A stretch of DNA of 64,000 nt, taken from the NCBI GenBank assembly GCA_015066175.1, contig SVOW01000002.1:1-64000 (forward strand), written 5' to 3'. This document shows positions 16,987 through 25,446 of this stretch, one piece after another (within the stretch, counting starts at the first letter, position 1; every line of letters begins with the position of its first letter). The notes under the pieces are model-generated. The model did not search any database and was not told the DNA's origin. It saw only the letters and a list, made by a program, of their open reading frames with translations. Source of the stretch: Oscillospiraceae bacterium. GTDB lineage: Bacteria > Bacillota > Clostridia > Oscillospirales > Acutalibacteraceae. Made by a program: the position numbers and the translations under genes.

Positions 16987-18516
16987 TTAGTCAATAGTAA
17001 TACCTAATTCTTCGCGTTGTTCAGCAAGTTCTCTTGTGATTCTCTCTTTCTTTTCGCCTACAAGGTCGTAGAAGAACATCGGGATAGCACACAAAAGCAT
17101 ACTTACGCCGGGAACAATTGAGATAAGTGAGAACATTGCAAATTGCATATTCTGCGGTAAGTCAAGAGCAGAAATAACAGCTTCTTTTGCATACATGCTT
17201 GCGGGGTCAAGGTTAATAACCATATACATAAGGATAATGCCTGTTGTTGCAACTGCGTTACCAAGCTTGTTAACGAATGACTGGCAAGCTGCACCGAGAG
17301 CATTATCTCTGTGCCCTGTTGTAAGTTCCATATAGTCAAGGCAGTCGCCAATCATTGCAGAAGATGTAACGTTGAGCGCACCAAGAGGAACACAGGAAAG
17401 GATAATAAACGGAATGCAAGCATAAAGTGCATATCTTGTATCAACAACCAGACCGATTATTGTGGTGCAGACAGATGCTGCAAAACCAACAAGGCAGGTG
17501 AAGATAATGATTTTTTTATAGTTGAATTTCTTATAAAGGAAGGGCATAACGAGCATTGAACCGAACATACCTACAGCAGCACATACCATAAGAACTGTAC
17601 TTACTGTTGAAATACTGTTCTGAATAAGTTCTGCTTTAACTTCAGGAGCCATATCAGGTGTGATCTCGGGACCAACATAAAGACCGTATCTTGCAACGTG
17701 AACAGATGCAGCCTGAACAAGATATCTTCCGCTAGAAAGAACACCCATAATAACAACAAGCATAAGAGGCTTGCATTTAAAAACTCTGCTGAGTGTGCCG
17801 GGTTCTGATTTGTCACGTCTGGGTTTGTTGGGAATGTTAACGCGTTCTTTTACATGGAAATATGTGTTTGCGTAAAGGAGTCCACCAAGAACTGACGCGA
17901 TAACTGCAATAAGCATATATTTATACTTATCCTGTTCAACAGTTGATGCAGCAGGGAGAATTTTCGGAACAACAAAACCGAGAACTGCAAATATAAGCAT
18001 CGGAATTGCAGAACCTACGCCGTTTACTGTTTTGCCGACGGAAATAACTTTGCCTCTTTCGTCGGGGTTAGGAGTCATAACATTGGGCAGACTCCAGAAA
18101 GGAACGTCTGCAATGGTGTATGTCATACCCCAGAGAATATAGACAATACCTGCATAAACCATAAGCTGGTTTTTGGAAAGTCCGTCGGGGATATAGAACA
18201 TAAGGAAGGATAAAACTGCAATAGGCACAACTGCCCAGAGGATATAGGGTTTCATTTTACCCCATTTGGTTGTTGTTCTGTCAACAATCATACCCATCAT
18301 AGGGTCGTTAATTGCGTCCCAAACACGTGCAAGAAGCATGAGAAGAAGAACGAATATAAGCGGTAACTGCATAACGTTTGTGTAGAAGTCAGATATGTAA
18401 GATGACATAATTGCATAAATCATGCCCTGACCTGCACCGCCGATACAGTACATATAAAATTCCTTGTTAGGAACATATTTTTTCGAAGTATCTATGGCTT
18501 TTACTTCAGTGTCCAT
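16987..18516 (-). CDS. GPH-family (MFS) sugar:cation symporter, probable inositol transporter
   Basis: This 509-residue membrane protein has about 12 hydrophobic segments and the hallmarks of the glycoside-pentoside-hexuronide:cation symporter family (MelB-like): ARVWDAINDPMMGMIVDRTTTKWGKMKPYIL near the start, including the D-x2-NDP motif. It lies inside the iol operon, 34 bases after the metallophosphoesterase gene and ahead of iolC, so inositol or a derivative is the likely substrate. Substrate choice is inference from context; common Firmicute inositol carriers (IolT/IolF) belong to other MFS branches. Confidence 0.85.
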   Translation of the reverse strand: MDTEVKAIDTSKKYVPNKEFYMYCIGGAGQGMIYAIMSSYISDFYTNVMQLPLIFVLLLMLLARVWDAINDPMMGMIVDRTTTKWGKMKPYILWAVVPIAVLSFLMFYIPDGLSKNQLMVYAGIVYILWGMTYTIADVPFWSLPNVMTPNPDERGKVISVGKTVNGVGSAIPMLIFAVLGFVVPKILPAASTVEQDKYKYMLIAVIASVLGGLLYANTYFHVKERVNIPNKPRRDKSEPGTLSRVFKCKPLMLVVIMGVLSSGRYLVQAASVHVARYGLYVGPEITPDMAPEVKAELIQNSISTVSTVLMVCAAVGMFGSMLVMPFLYKKFNYKKIIIFTCLVGFAASVCTTIIGLVVDTRYALYACIPFIILSCVPLGALNVTSSAMIGDCLDYMELTTGHRDNALGAACQSFVNKLGNAVATTGIILMYMVINLDPASMYAKEAVISALDLPQNMQFAMFSLISIVPGVSMLLCAIPMFFYDLVGEKKERITRELAEQREELGITID

Positions 18517-18550
18517 TTTTTACCCTCCTTAAGGAAGTCAGATTGTTTTG

Positions 18551-19750
18551 TTATCTGATGAAGAATGTGAGAACTTTCGCAAAGCAGAGAGCAACCTCTG
18601 TCATACCTGCAAGGAATTCGTGTGCTCTGAATTCAGCAATGCTTACGCCTGATACTTCAGGAATAAGTGAACCTTCTTTAAGAGCAAGAGCGTGGAAATA
18701 GAGCATTTCTGTTTCATATTCCCAGGGATTATCTTCATAGATAGTGATAAGTCTGCCACCTCTGAATGTATCATTTTTGTATGATTCACTTGTGATACCG
18801 GGTGTCATAATAGCGTCAACACCATTGTATTCAGCAATAAATGAATTTACGTGGTCGTGGCCGAATACGCAACCGAGAACATCACCGCGTTCAACGAAAG
18901 CATCCCACTGACCGTCGTTTTCAGTTGAGGGGCAGGGGGGCTCAAGAATAACGCCGCTCATAATTCTTGTGAATACAGGAACAAATGAGTAAGCATTGCC
19001 GTTAGAGAAACTTCTGCCGATGAGACCGAGGAATGAGGGGATTTTGGGAAGAATTGCAGCAACGCCTTCTTCTGTGATGATATGTTCAAATGCAATTGAA
19101 GGAACTTTGCCGCCGTTTTCTTCTTCGAGCTGTTTACTTACGCTTTTGTACCATTCAATCTGGTCTTCTCTTACGCAGTCATAAACTCTGCTGCCGTATT
19201 CATCGTAATACCATGAACCATCTTCGTTTTTAAGATAGTCACCGCTGTCAAACATCCAGAGGTTGAAAGCAACTTTTGAACCATCAGATGAAAGGATGGG
19301 AAGATTGTGGGTTGCACATCCGTGAAGAGCAGGGTCTGCATCATATGCAAGACAGCCTTCATATGACTGATAGATTTCAAGGATATCTTCTTTTGTAAGT
19401 GATCTGTCTTCAACATCGTGGTTGCCGAAAACGAATGTAAATTTCTGATTTCTTTCAACAAGAACACTTAAAAGCTGGTCGTAAGCAGCTTTATCGTCAA
19501 TTGTGATGTTGTCACCATTGAAAACAACAAGATCAGGTTTAACTGTGTCAATAGCTTCTCTTATGTACTGAAGTGTGTCTTCGTTTACAGGATTGTCGTC
19601 CTGTACGTCAGCAAGAACGAGAATTTCAAATTTGCCGTCTTCGCCGAACTGAAGCACTGTTTCTGCTTCTTCTGTTGCAAAAGCAGCAGGAGCAACAGCG
19701 CAGATAAGCATTACTGTTGCAAGAACGATTGATAAAATTTTCTTTTTCAT
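18551..19750 (-). CDS. Exported calcineurin-like metallophosphoesterase
   Basis: The protein has 399 residues from the start at 19750 (MKKKILSIVLATVML), with GGAGG close by; the frame is open further upstream without a site. A signal peptide covers about 1-25 (to AFA/TEE). The binuclear-metal motifs of the family appear in order: LADVQ (D-x-Q in place of D-x-H), FNGDNIT (GDN), FGNHDVED (GNHD), FEHIIT and FGHDHVN (GHDH). A hydrophobic tail (VALCFAKVLTFFIR) could tether it to the membrane. It is the first gene of the iol operon, so it may release inositol or its precursor from a phosphoester outside the cell. That role is inference; the substrate could equally be nucleotides or phospholipid head groups. 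Confidence 0.85.
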   Translation of the reverse strand: MKKKILSIVLATVMLICAVAPAAFATEEAETVLQFGEDGKFEILVLADVQDDNPVNEDTLQYIREAIDTVKPDLVVFNGDNITIDDKAAYDQLLSVLVERNQKFTFVFGNHDVEDRSLTKEDILEIYQSYEGCLAYDADPALHGCATHNLPILSSDGSKVAFNLWMFDSGDYLKNEDGSWYYDEYGSRVYDCVREDQIEWYKSVSKQLEEENGGKVPSIAFEHIITEEGVAAILPKIPSFLGLIGRSFSNGNAYSFVPVFTRIMSGVILEPPCPSTENDGQWDAFVERGDVLGCVFGHDHVNSFIAEYNGVDAIMTPGITSESYKNDTFRGGRLITIYEDNPWEYETEMLYFHALALKEGSLIPEVSGVSIAEFRAHEFLAGMTEVALCFAKVLTFFIR

Positions 19751-19776
19751 GTTTAAAACCTCCAATTGGTATAAAA

Positions 19777-19813
19777 TACAATATATTGTAACATAAAAAT
19801 TATACAATATCAA
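19777..19813 (-). promoter_or_regulatory. Promoter of the iol operon with palindromic operator candidate
   Basis: On the minus strand TTGATA (plus 19808-19813) and TACAAT (plus 19785-19790) are 17 bases apart, about 35 bases before the metallophosphoesterase start. The perfect 14-base palindrome TACAATATATTGTA (19777-19790) includes the -10 box, a typical place for a repressor site. No iolR-like gene is in the window. Confidence 0.5.
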
Positions 19814-19845
19814 TATTAAATTACATAATAATATGACATTTTTTG

Positions 19846-20718
19846 TTACACTCCCTCAAGATTGAAGGGCGGAATAAAGTCTTCACTTGAAGAATCAAGT
19901 TCCTGAATAAAAACGTTTTCAAAACCACATTCTTCCACTATGGATAGTGCCTTGTCATATTCTCGTGGTGTGATTTTTCTGTTGATTTCTTTATATTCCG
20001 ATGCCTTGCCCATAGGCACATATTGGCTCATAAGGCTGATAATAACATTTTCAGAAAGTTCATCTTTTATCCACTGAAGAATTTTTCTTGTCTGTGTCAG
20101 ATTAAGTGGCAGAACAAGATGGCGTATAATGACGCCTTTCTGCATAATTGAGTTTTCATCAAAAATGTTTTCAGGTTGTTGTGAAATCATTTCCTTTACT
20201 GCTTGTGATGCTACTTCAAAATAATCTTCAGCTTTTGAATATTTTTTGCTCACTTCATTATCGTAATACTTTATGTCGGTCAGATAAACGTCTATAATTC
20301 CGTCAAGTTTTTTAAGCATTTCAACGCTTTCGTAACCTGAACAATTATAAACAATAGGAATTTTCGGGCGATAAATTTCCAAAGCTTCAAGAATCTGTTC
20401 AACGTAGTGAGTAGGCGTCACAAGGTTTATGTTGTGAGCTCCTTTTTCTTCAAGTTCTTTGAAGATTTCAGCGAGACGTTCAACTGAAATTTCTTTGCCG
20501 TAGCCACCTGAACTTATTTCTTCGTTCTGGCAATAAACACACCTGAGCGGACATCCTGAAAAGAAAATTGTACCTGAACCGTTTTTGCCGCTGATGCATG
20601 GCTCTTCCCAGAAGTGAAGTTCTGCTCTTGCTATTTTAATTTTGTTTTTCATACCGCAGAAACCAGCTTGTTTTTCGCGATCGATATTACATTTCCGCGG
20701 ACACATATTGCACGTCAT
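19846..20718 (-). CDS. Radical SAM protein of the PflX (pyruvate formate-lyase activase-like) family
   Basis: This 290-residue protein has the radical SAM cluster motif C-x3-C-x2-C (CPLRCVYCQN, about residue 55) preceded by a second Cys group near the N-terminus (CNMCPRKCNIDREKQAGFC). Downstream segments such as YNCSGYESVEMLKKLDG, YLTDIKYYD and VIIRHLVLPL are typical of the PflX/YgiX-like branch related to glycyl-radical activating enzymes. No glycyl-radical enzyme gene is adjacent, and the true substrate of this branch is not established. It is divergent from coaX across 102 bases and upstream of the iol promoter, with no visible terminator between. Confidence 0.85.
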   Translation of the reverse strand: MTCNMCPRKCNIDREKQAGFCGMKNKIKIARAELHFWEEPCISGKNGSGTIFFSGCPLRCVYCQNEEISSGGYGKEISVERLAEIFKELEEKGAHNINLVTPTHYVEQILEALEIYRPKIPIVYNCSGYESVEMLKKLDGIIDVYLTDIKYYDNEVSKKYSKAEDYFEVASQAVKEMISQQPENIFDENSIMQKGVIIRHLVLPLNLTQTRKILQWIKDELSENVIISLMSQYVPMGKASEYKEINRKITPREYDKALSIVEECGFENVFIQELDSSSEDFIPPFNLEGV

Positions 20719-20759
20719 AATTTTACCTCAAAAAATTTAGTTACAGCAACATTATAGCA

Positions 20760-20788
20760 TTGATTTTTAAAAAATAATAGAGTATAAT
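20760..20788 (+). promoter_or_regulatory. Promoter of coaX
   Basis: TTGATT (20760-20765), a 17-base spacer and TATAAT (20783-20788) precede coaX by 32 bases. A GGAGAG ribosome site lies at about 20809-20814. Confidence 0.65.
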
Positions 20789-20820
20789 TAATAAAAGTTT
20801 ATTTTTCGGAGAGATGCTTT

Positions 20821-21597
20821 ATGGTTCTGACCATTGATATCGGGAACACAAATATCACAATAGGCGCATTTAAAGATAACGAGCTTGTTTTTGTTTCGCG
20901 TCTTGCAACTGATAAAAAAAGAATGGCAGACCAGTATGCCTGCGAAATCATGAATATTTTCAAGCTGTATTCAGTTGAAAAAAGTGATTTTTCAGGAAGT
21001 ATTCTGAGCAGTGTTGTTCCTGAAGTTACTTTCCCTGTAGGCGAAGCAGTAAGAAGGCTGACAGGTATTACTTCACTGATTGTAGGGCCGGGAATAAAAA
21101 CAGGACTTAACATTTTAATTGATGACCCATCAATACTTGGTGCGGATTTTGTAACAGGTGGAGTTGCGGCAATGAAAAAATATCCATTGCCTTGTTTTGT
21201 TGTTGACCTTGGAACTGCAAGTAAGATTTATGTAATTGATGAAAACGGAAGTTTCCTCGGTTGTACTATTGCCGCAGGTATCAATGTTTCGATGAATGCA
21301 CTTTCTGCATCAGCATCACTACTGCCGAGTATCGGCATTAAAAGTGCAAAAAGTGTAATCGGTAAAAATACTGTGGACTCAATACTTTCAGGCACTTTAG
21401 TCGGCACTGCCGCAATGATAGACGGAATGATTGAAAGGTTTTCTGAAGAAATAGGCAGAAAACCTGCTTCAATAGTTGCGACAGGCGGCTTTGCAAGAAG
21501 TGTGATTGCAAATTGTAAAACTGAAATCGAATATGATAAGTACCTTCTTCTTGAAGGGCTGAAAATCATTTACGATAAAAACGTAAAAAGTAAATAA
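20821..21597 (+). CDS. coaX: Type III pantothenate kinase
   Basis: This 258-residue cytoplasmic ASKHA-fold kinase catalyses the first step of coenzyme A synthesis, phosphorylating pantothenate. It shows the phosphate-1 motif TIDIGNTNITIG (residues 4-15), GADFVTGGVAA around residue 105 and the phosphate-2 motif VVDLGTASKIYVID (about 126-139), followed by GCTIAAGINVS. The length is usual for CoaX. A membrane component for vitamin uptake follows at 21667, which fits a pantothenate uptake-and-use pair. Confidence 0.93.
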   Translation: MVLTIDIGNTNITIGAFKDNELVFVSRLATDKKRMADQYACEIMNIFKLYSVEKSDFSGSILSSVVPEVTFPVGEAVRRLTGITSLIVGPGIKTGLNILIDDPSILGADFVTGGVAAMKKYPLPCFVVDLGTASKIYVIDENGSFLGCTIAAGINVSMNALSASASLLPSIGIKSAKSVIGKNTVDSILSGTLVGTAAMIDGMIERFSEEIGRKPASIVATGGFARSVIANCKTEIEYDKYLLLEGLKIIYDKNVKSK

Positions 21598-21666
21598 TTT
21601 AATTTTTTGCTAAATTTTGCGCCGTATCCGTGTTAAATGCGGAGCGACAGCAAGGAGGAATATAAA

Positions 21667-22293
21667 ATGCAAAAAACACAAATGTCAAAACTGGTGAAGT
21701 TCACACAGCTTGCAGTATTAACTGCTATAGTTGTTGTAATGTCCTTCACACCACTGGGGTATCTGAAAATAGGACCTCTCTCAATCGCTCTTGTTATTAT
21801 TCCCGTTGTCACGGGTGCAATTGTCCTCGGACCTGCTGCAGGAGCTTTTCTGGGGCTTGTATTCGGTGTAACCAGTTTCGCACAGTGCTTCGGAATGGAT
21901 GCCTTCGGCACAACTCTTATGGGTATCAGTCCGTTTTTTACTTTCGTGATGTGCATTCCTACACGAGTTCTCGCAGGATTTTTATGCGGTCTCGTTTTTA
22001 AAGGAATATCAAAAGCTCTCGATGGTAAAAAATCAGCAGGTATGGCTTTTCCTGTTGCTGCGGTAAGCGGACCTGTTTTCAACACTGCTTTCTTTATGGC
22101 ATCACTCGTTTTACTTTTCGGTAAAACAGAGTTCATTCAGAATATGATGACACAGAGCGGTGCAGGCAATTTCCTTGCGTTTATTGTAGCATTAGTTGGC
22201 GTAAACGGTCTTGTTGAAATTGCGTCATGCCTTATTGTTGCTTCTGCTGTAAGTAAAGCACTTATGGTTGCAAATAAAAAAATGCGAATCTGA
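21667..22293 (+). CDS. ECF transporter S component, probably for pantothenate
   Basis: The protein has 208 residues from the start at 21667 (MQKTQMSKLVKF), 10 bases after AAGGAGG; the frame extends to 21637 but that start lacks a site. Six hydrophobic segments fit an S component of energy-coupling factor vitamin transporters, including the early TQLAVLTAIVVVMSF helix and VLGPAAGAFLGLVFG. S components bind the vitamin and use shared EcfA/EcfT modules, which are not in the window. Placement right after coaX suggests a PanT-like role in pantothenate uptake. This substrate is inferred from context, not sequence. Confidence 0.82.
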   Translation: MQKTQMSKLVKFTQLAVLTAIVVVMSFTPLGYLKIGPLSIALVIIPVVTGAIVLGPAAGAFLGLVFGVTSFAQCFGMDAFGTTLMGISPFFTFVMCIPTRVLAGFLCGLVFKGISKALDGKKSAGMAFPVAAVSGPVFNTAFFMASLVLLFGKTEFIQNMMTQSGAGNFLAFIVALVGVNGLVEIASCLIVASAVSKALMVANKKMRI

Positions 22294-22301
22294 AAAATTT
22301 A

Positions 22302-22328
22302 AGCCGTACATATTTGTGCGGCTTTTTA
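22302..22328 (+). terminator. Terminator after the coaX/ECF pair
   Basis: The stem AGCCGTACA (22302-22310) pairs with TGTGCGGCT (22315-22323) with one G-U pair, followed by a T run. Confidence 0.75.
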
Positions 22329-22344
22329 TAAAGGGGAGACAGAT

Positions 22345-25300
22345 ATGATTTTTCCAAAGTCAAAAGAAAAAAGTTTAAGTAAAGATCTTTTCAAGAATCC
22401 CACAAACGAATATCGTGGTGAACCTTTCTGGGCACTTAACAACAACCTGGATAAGGAAAAAATGAAAAAACAGCTTGATTATTTTGAAGAAATGGGTATT
22501 GGCGGTGCGCACATGCATTGCCGTACAGGTCTTGATATCGACTATATGAGCGATGAGTATCTTGAACATTTCAAAGCTTGTGTTGAACGTGCAAAAGAAA
22601 AGGGTATGAAAGCATATCTTTATGACGAAGACCGCTGGCCTTCAGGCTTTGCAGGCGGACTTGTAACTTGCAATGAAGAATTCAGAGCAAGATACATCGC
22701 TTTTTCACCCATAAGGAAAGAAGACGCAGTTGAAAGAAAACTCAACGATTCACAGAGTATGGGTTCTCTTTCAAAAGATGGTGAGCTTCTTGTAAAGTAC
22801 GATATCACTTTGGAAAACGGATATCTTAAAAGTTATAAAAGACTTGCTGAAAACGAAGACGGCAACAATGTATGGTATGCATATCTTGAAGTATCAAAGC
22901 CGTCTGCATGGTTTAATAATCAGACTTATGTTGATACTCTCAATCCCGATGCAATCAAAAAGTTTGTTGAAGTAACTCATCAGAGATATTATGATGCACT
23001 TGAAGAATATATCGGCGATACAGTACCTGCTATTTTTACTGATGAGCCGCAGCACACAAGAAAAACTTCACTTGATTTTGCAGAAGACAGAACAAGTGAG
23101 ATTATTCCCTACACAGGCAGACTTCCTGAAATTTACAAAGAAAAATACGGCGAAGATTTCTTTGATACTTTGCCTGAAATTTTCTGGGATCTGCCTCAGT
23201 CAGAAGTTTCTGTTGCAAGATACAGATATCACGACCTTTCTGCAGAGCTTCTTGCATCTGCATTTGCCGATACAATCGGTAAATGGTGCGATGAACATAA
23301 CCTTCCTCTTACAGGTCATATGATGGAGGAACAGAATCTTAATTCGCAGACTTCTGCAACAGGTGAATCAATGCGTTCATACCGTTCATTCGGTCTTCCC
23401 GGTATTGATATGCTCTGCGACCAGAGAGAATACACAACTGCAAAGCAGGCGCAGAGTGCATCTCATCAGTACGGCAGAGAAGGTGTTCTCAGTGAACTTT
23501 ACGGTGTAACAGGTTGGGAATTTGATTTCAGAGGTCACAAACAGCAGGGTGACTGGCAGGCAGTGCTCGGTATTACAAACCGTGTTCACCATCTTTCATG
23601 GTACAGTATGGAAGGGGAAGCAAAACGTGACTATCCTGCATCAATTTTCTATCAGTCACCGTGGTACAAAGAATATAAACTTATTGAAGACCATTTTGCA
23701 CGTGTAAATACTGCAATGACTCGCGGTAAGGCAGAAGTTAAAATCGGTCTTATCCATCCGGTTGAAAGCTTCTGGGTGCGTTTCGGTCCGCAGGAACAGA
23801 CAGGTCTTTTCAGAGAAGAGCTTGAACAGAACTTCCAGAATGTAGTTTTATGGTTGCTCTCAAATCAGCTTGATTTTGATTTCATTGCTGAATCACTTCT
23901 TCCTTCACAGAATAAAGGGCAGTCAGGCAAAACTTTCAATGTGGGCGAAATGAATTATGACGTTGTAATTGTGCCTGCTCTTGAAACTATCAGAGGAACA
24001 ACTCTCGAAAGACTTAAGGCTTTCAGAAAAGCGGGCGGTAAAGTTATTTTCCTCGGCTCTGTGCCGAAACACGTTGACGCTGTGAAGAGTGATGAAGCAC
24101 TTGATTTTGCAAAGGAATGCGACAATGTTTCCTTTACTCAGGCAAGTCTTGTAAAGAGTCTTGAAGAGTTTAAAACAGTTTACCTTCTTGACGATGCAGG
24201 TAAGAATGCTAAAAACCTTTTCTATCAGTTGAGAAACGATAACGATTGTAAATGGCTCTTTATTGCAAACGCACAAAAACGTATGTCTGACCTTATTGAT
24301 GAAACAGAGCTTACAATCAAGGTGAAAGGCACATTCAATGCAGAACTTTATGACACGTTGACAGGTGAGATTTCTCCCATTGATTCTGATTGCAGAAACG
24401 GATTTACTGTAATCAAAAAAATAATTTACAGCCACGACAGCGTACTTCTTAAGCTTACAGAAGCAGAAGAACATTCATCAGTTCTTTCTGTCAGTCAAAG
24501 AGATGTTGCCCAAAGAATACATCTTCTCGGTGAAATGGAATATGAAATGTCAGAGCCTAATGTAGCACTTCTTGAAAGAGCAGAATATCGCTTTGACGGC
24601 GGTGAATGGCAGGCTGAAGAAGAAGTTCTTCTTATTGACGATAAGTTCAGAGAAATACTCGGTTATCCCTCAAGAAAAGAATCTGTTGCGCAGCCCTGGG
24701 TAATCAAGAATGAAGAAAATGCTGGCCATACACTTGAACTGCGTTACACAATTCATTCTGATATTGACACTGAGGACGATGTTTATTTCGCTTACGAAAG
24801 ACCTGAACTGTGCGAAATCAGCGTGAACGGTGAAATTCTTGAGCAGAAATACGAGGGCTTCTACGTTGACGAATGTCTTGTTAAAATGAACATCGGCAAG
24901 CTTCATAAAGGTGATAATGTAATTGAAATTAAAATGCCCTTTGCGAAGAAAACAAACGTTGAATGGGGTTATCTTCTCGGTAACTTCGGTGTAATTGCTG
25001 AAGGCGAAAGAATTACAATTACCGAAAAACGCAAAGAAATCTGCTTTGGTGAATACTTAAGATATGGTATGCCTTTCTACGGCGGTAACCTTACATATAA
25101 GTATAAAGTAAATGTTGAAGAAGGCGATTACAGGCTTTCCTGTACTATGTTCCGTAACCCCGTTATTGCAGTTTCAGTTGACGGAAAAGACTGCGGAAGA
25201 ATTGCTTTTGAGCCGTATTCAGCAGAATTGGGACACCTTGAAGCAGGTGAACACCTTATTGAAATCACAGCATTTGGTCACCGCTATAACAGTTTCGGTG

Positions 25301-25446
25301 CAATCCACAATAACGATTTAACAAGAAAATGGCACGGTCCTGATGCATGGCGTGTTGAGCATGAGGAATATACAAAATACTATTTCTTCAAGCCTATCGG
25401 TATCCAGAAAGAACCTGTTCTTGAAAAATTGGAGGAAGTAAAATGA
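22345..25446 (+). CDS. GH106-like glycoside hydrolase (probable alpha-L-rhamnosidase)
   Basis: This 1033-residue protein lacks a signal peptide and so probably acts in the cytoplasm. The N-terminal third matches the pattern of the Glyco_hydro_106 family: FWALNNNLDKEKMKKQ, then GIGGAHMHCRTGLDI and KAYLYDEDRWPSGFAGG, followed by an acidic segment PAIFTDEPQHTRK and LTGHMMEEQNL that may hold catalytic residues. A flavodoxin-like/beta middle part (about 520-620) and beta-sandwich C-terminal domains follow. The family cleaves terminal alpha-L-rhamnose from plant polysaccharides and glycosides. The ribosome site is AGGGGAG. It overlaps the M20 gene by 4 bases (ATGA), so they are translationally coupled. 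Substrate is inferred from family only. Confidence 0.78.
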   Translation: MIFPKSKEKSLSKDLFKNPTNEYRGEPFWALNNNLDKEKMKKQLDYFEEMGIGGAHMHCRTGLDIDYMSDEYLEHFKACVERAKEKGMKAYLYDEDRWPSGFAGGLVTCNEEFRARYIAFSPIRKEDAVERKLNDSQSMGSLSKDGELLVKYDITLENGYLKSYKRLAENEDGNNVWYAYLEVSKPSAWFNNQTYVDTLNPDAIKKFVEVTHQRYYDALEEYIGDTVPAIFTDEPQHTRKTSLDFAEDRTSEIIPYTGRLPEIYKEKYGEDFFDTLPEIFWDLPQSEVSVARYRYHDLSAELLASAFADTIGKWCDEHNLPLTGHMMEEQNLNSQTSATGESMRSYRSFGLPGIDMLCDQREYTTAKQAQSASHQYGREGVLSELYGVTGWEFDFRGHKQQGDWQAVLGITNRVHHLSWYSMEGEAKRDYPASIFYQSPWYKEYKLIEDHFARVNTAMTRGKAEVKIGLIHPVESFWVRFGPQEQTGLFREELEQNFQNVVLWLLSNQLDFDFIAESLLPSQNKGQSGKTFNVGEMNYDVVIVPALETIRGTTLERLKAFRKAGGKVIFLGSVPKHVDAVKSDEALDFAKECDNVSFTQASLVKSLEEFKTVYLLDDAGKNAKNLFYQLRNDNDCKWLFIANAQKRMSDLIDETELTIKVKGTFNAELYDTLTGEISPIDSDCRNGFTVIKKIIYSHDSVLLKLTEAEEHSSVLSVSQRDVAQRIHLLGEMEYEMSEPNVALLERAEYRFDGGEWQAEEEVLLIDDKFREILGYPSRKESVAQPWVIKNEENAGHTLELRYTIHSDIDTEDDVYFAYERPELCEISVNGEILEQKYEGFYVDECLVKMNIGKLHKGDNVIEIKMPFAKKTNVEWGYLLGNFGVIAEGERITITEKRKEICFGEYLRYGMPFYGGNLTYKYKVNVEEGDYRLSCTMFRNPVIAVSVDGKDCGRIAFEPYSAELGHLEAGEHLIEITAFGHRYNSFGAIHNNDLTRKWHGPDAWRVEHEEYTKYYFFKPIGIQKEPVLEKLEEVK

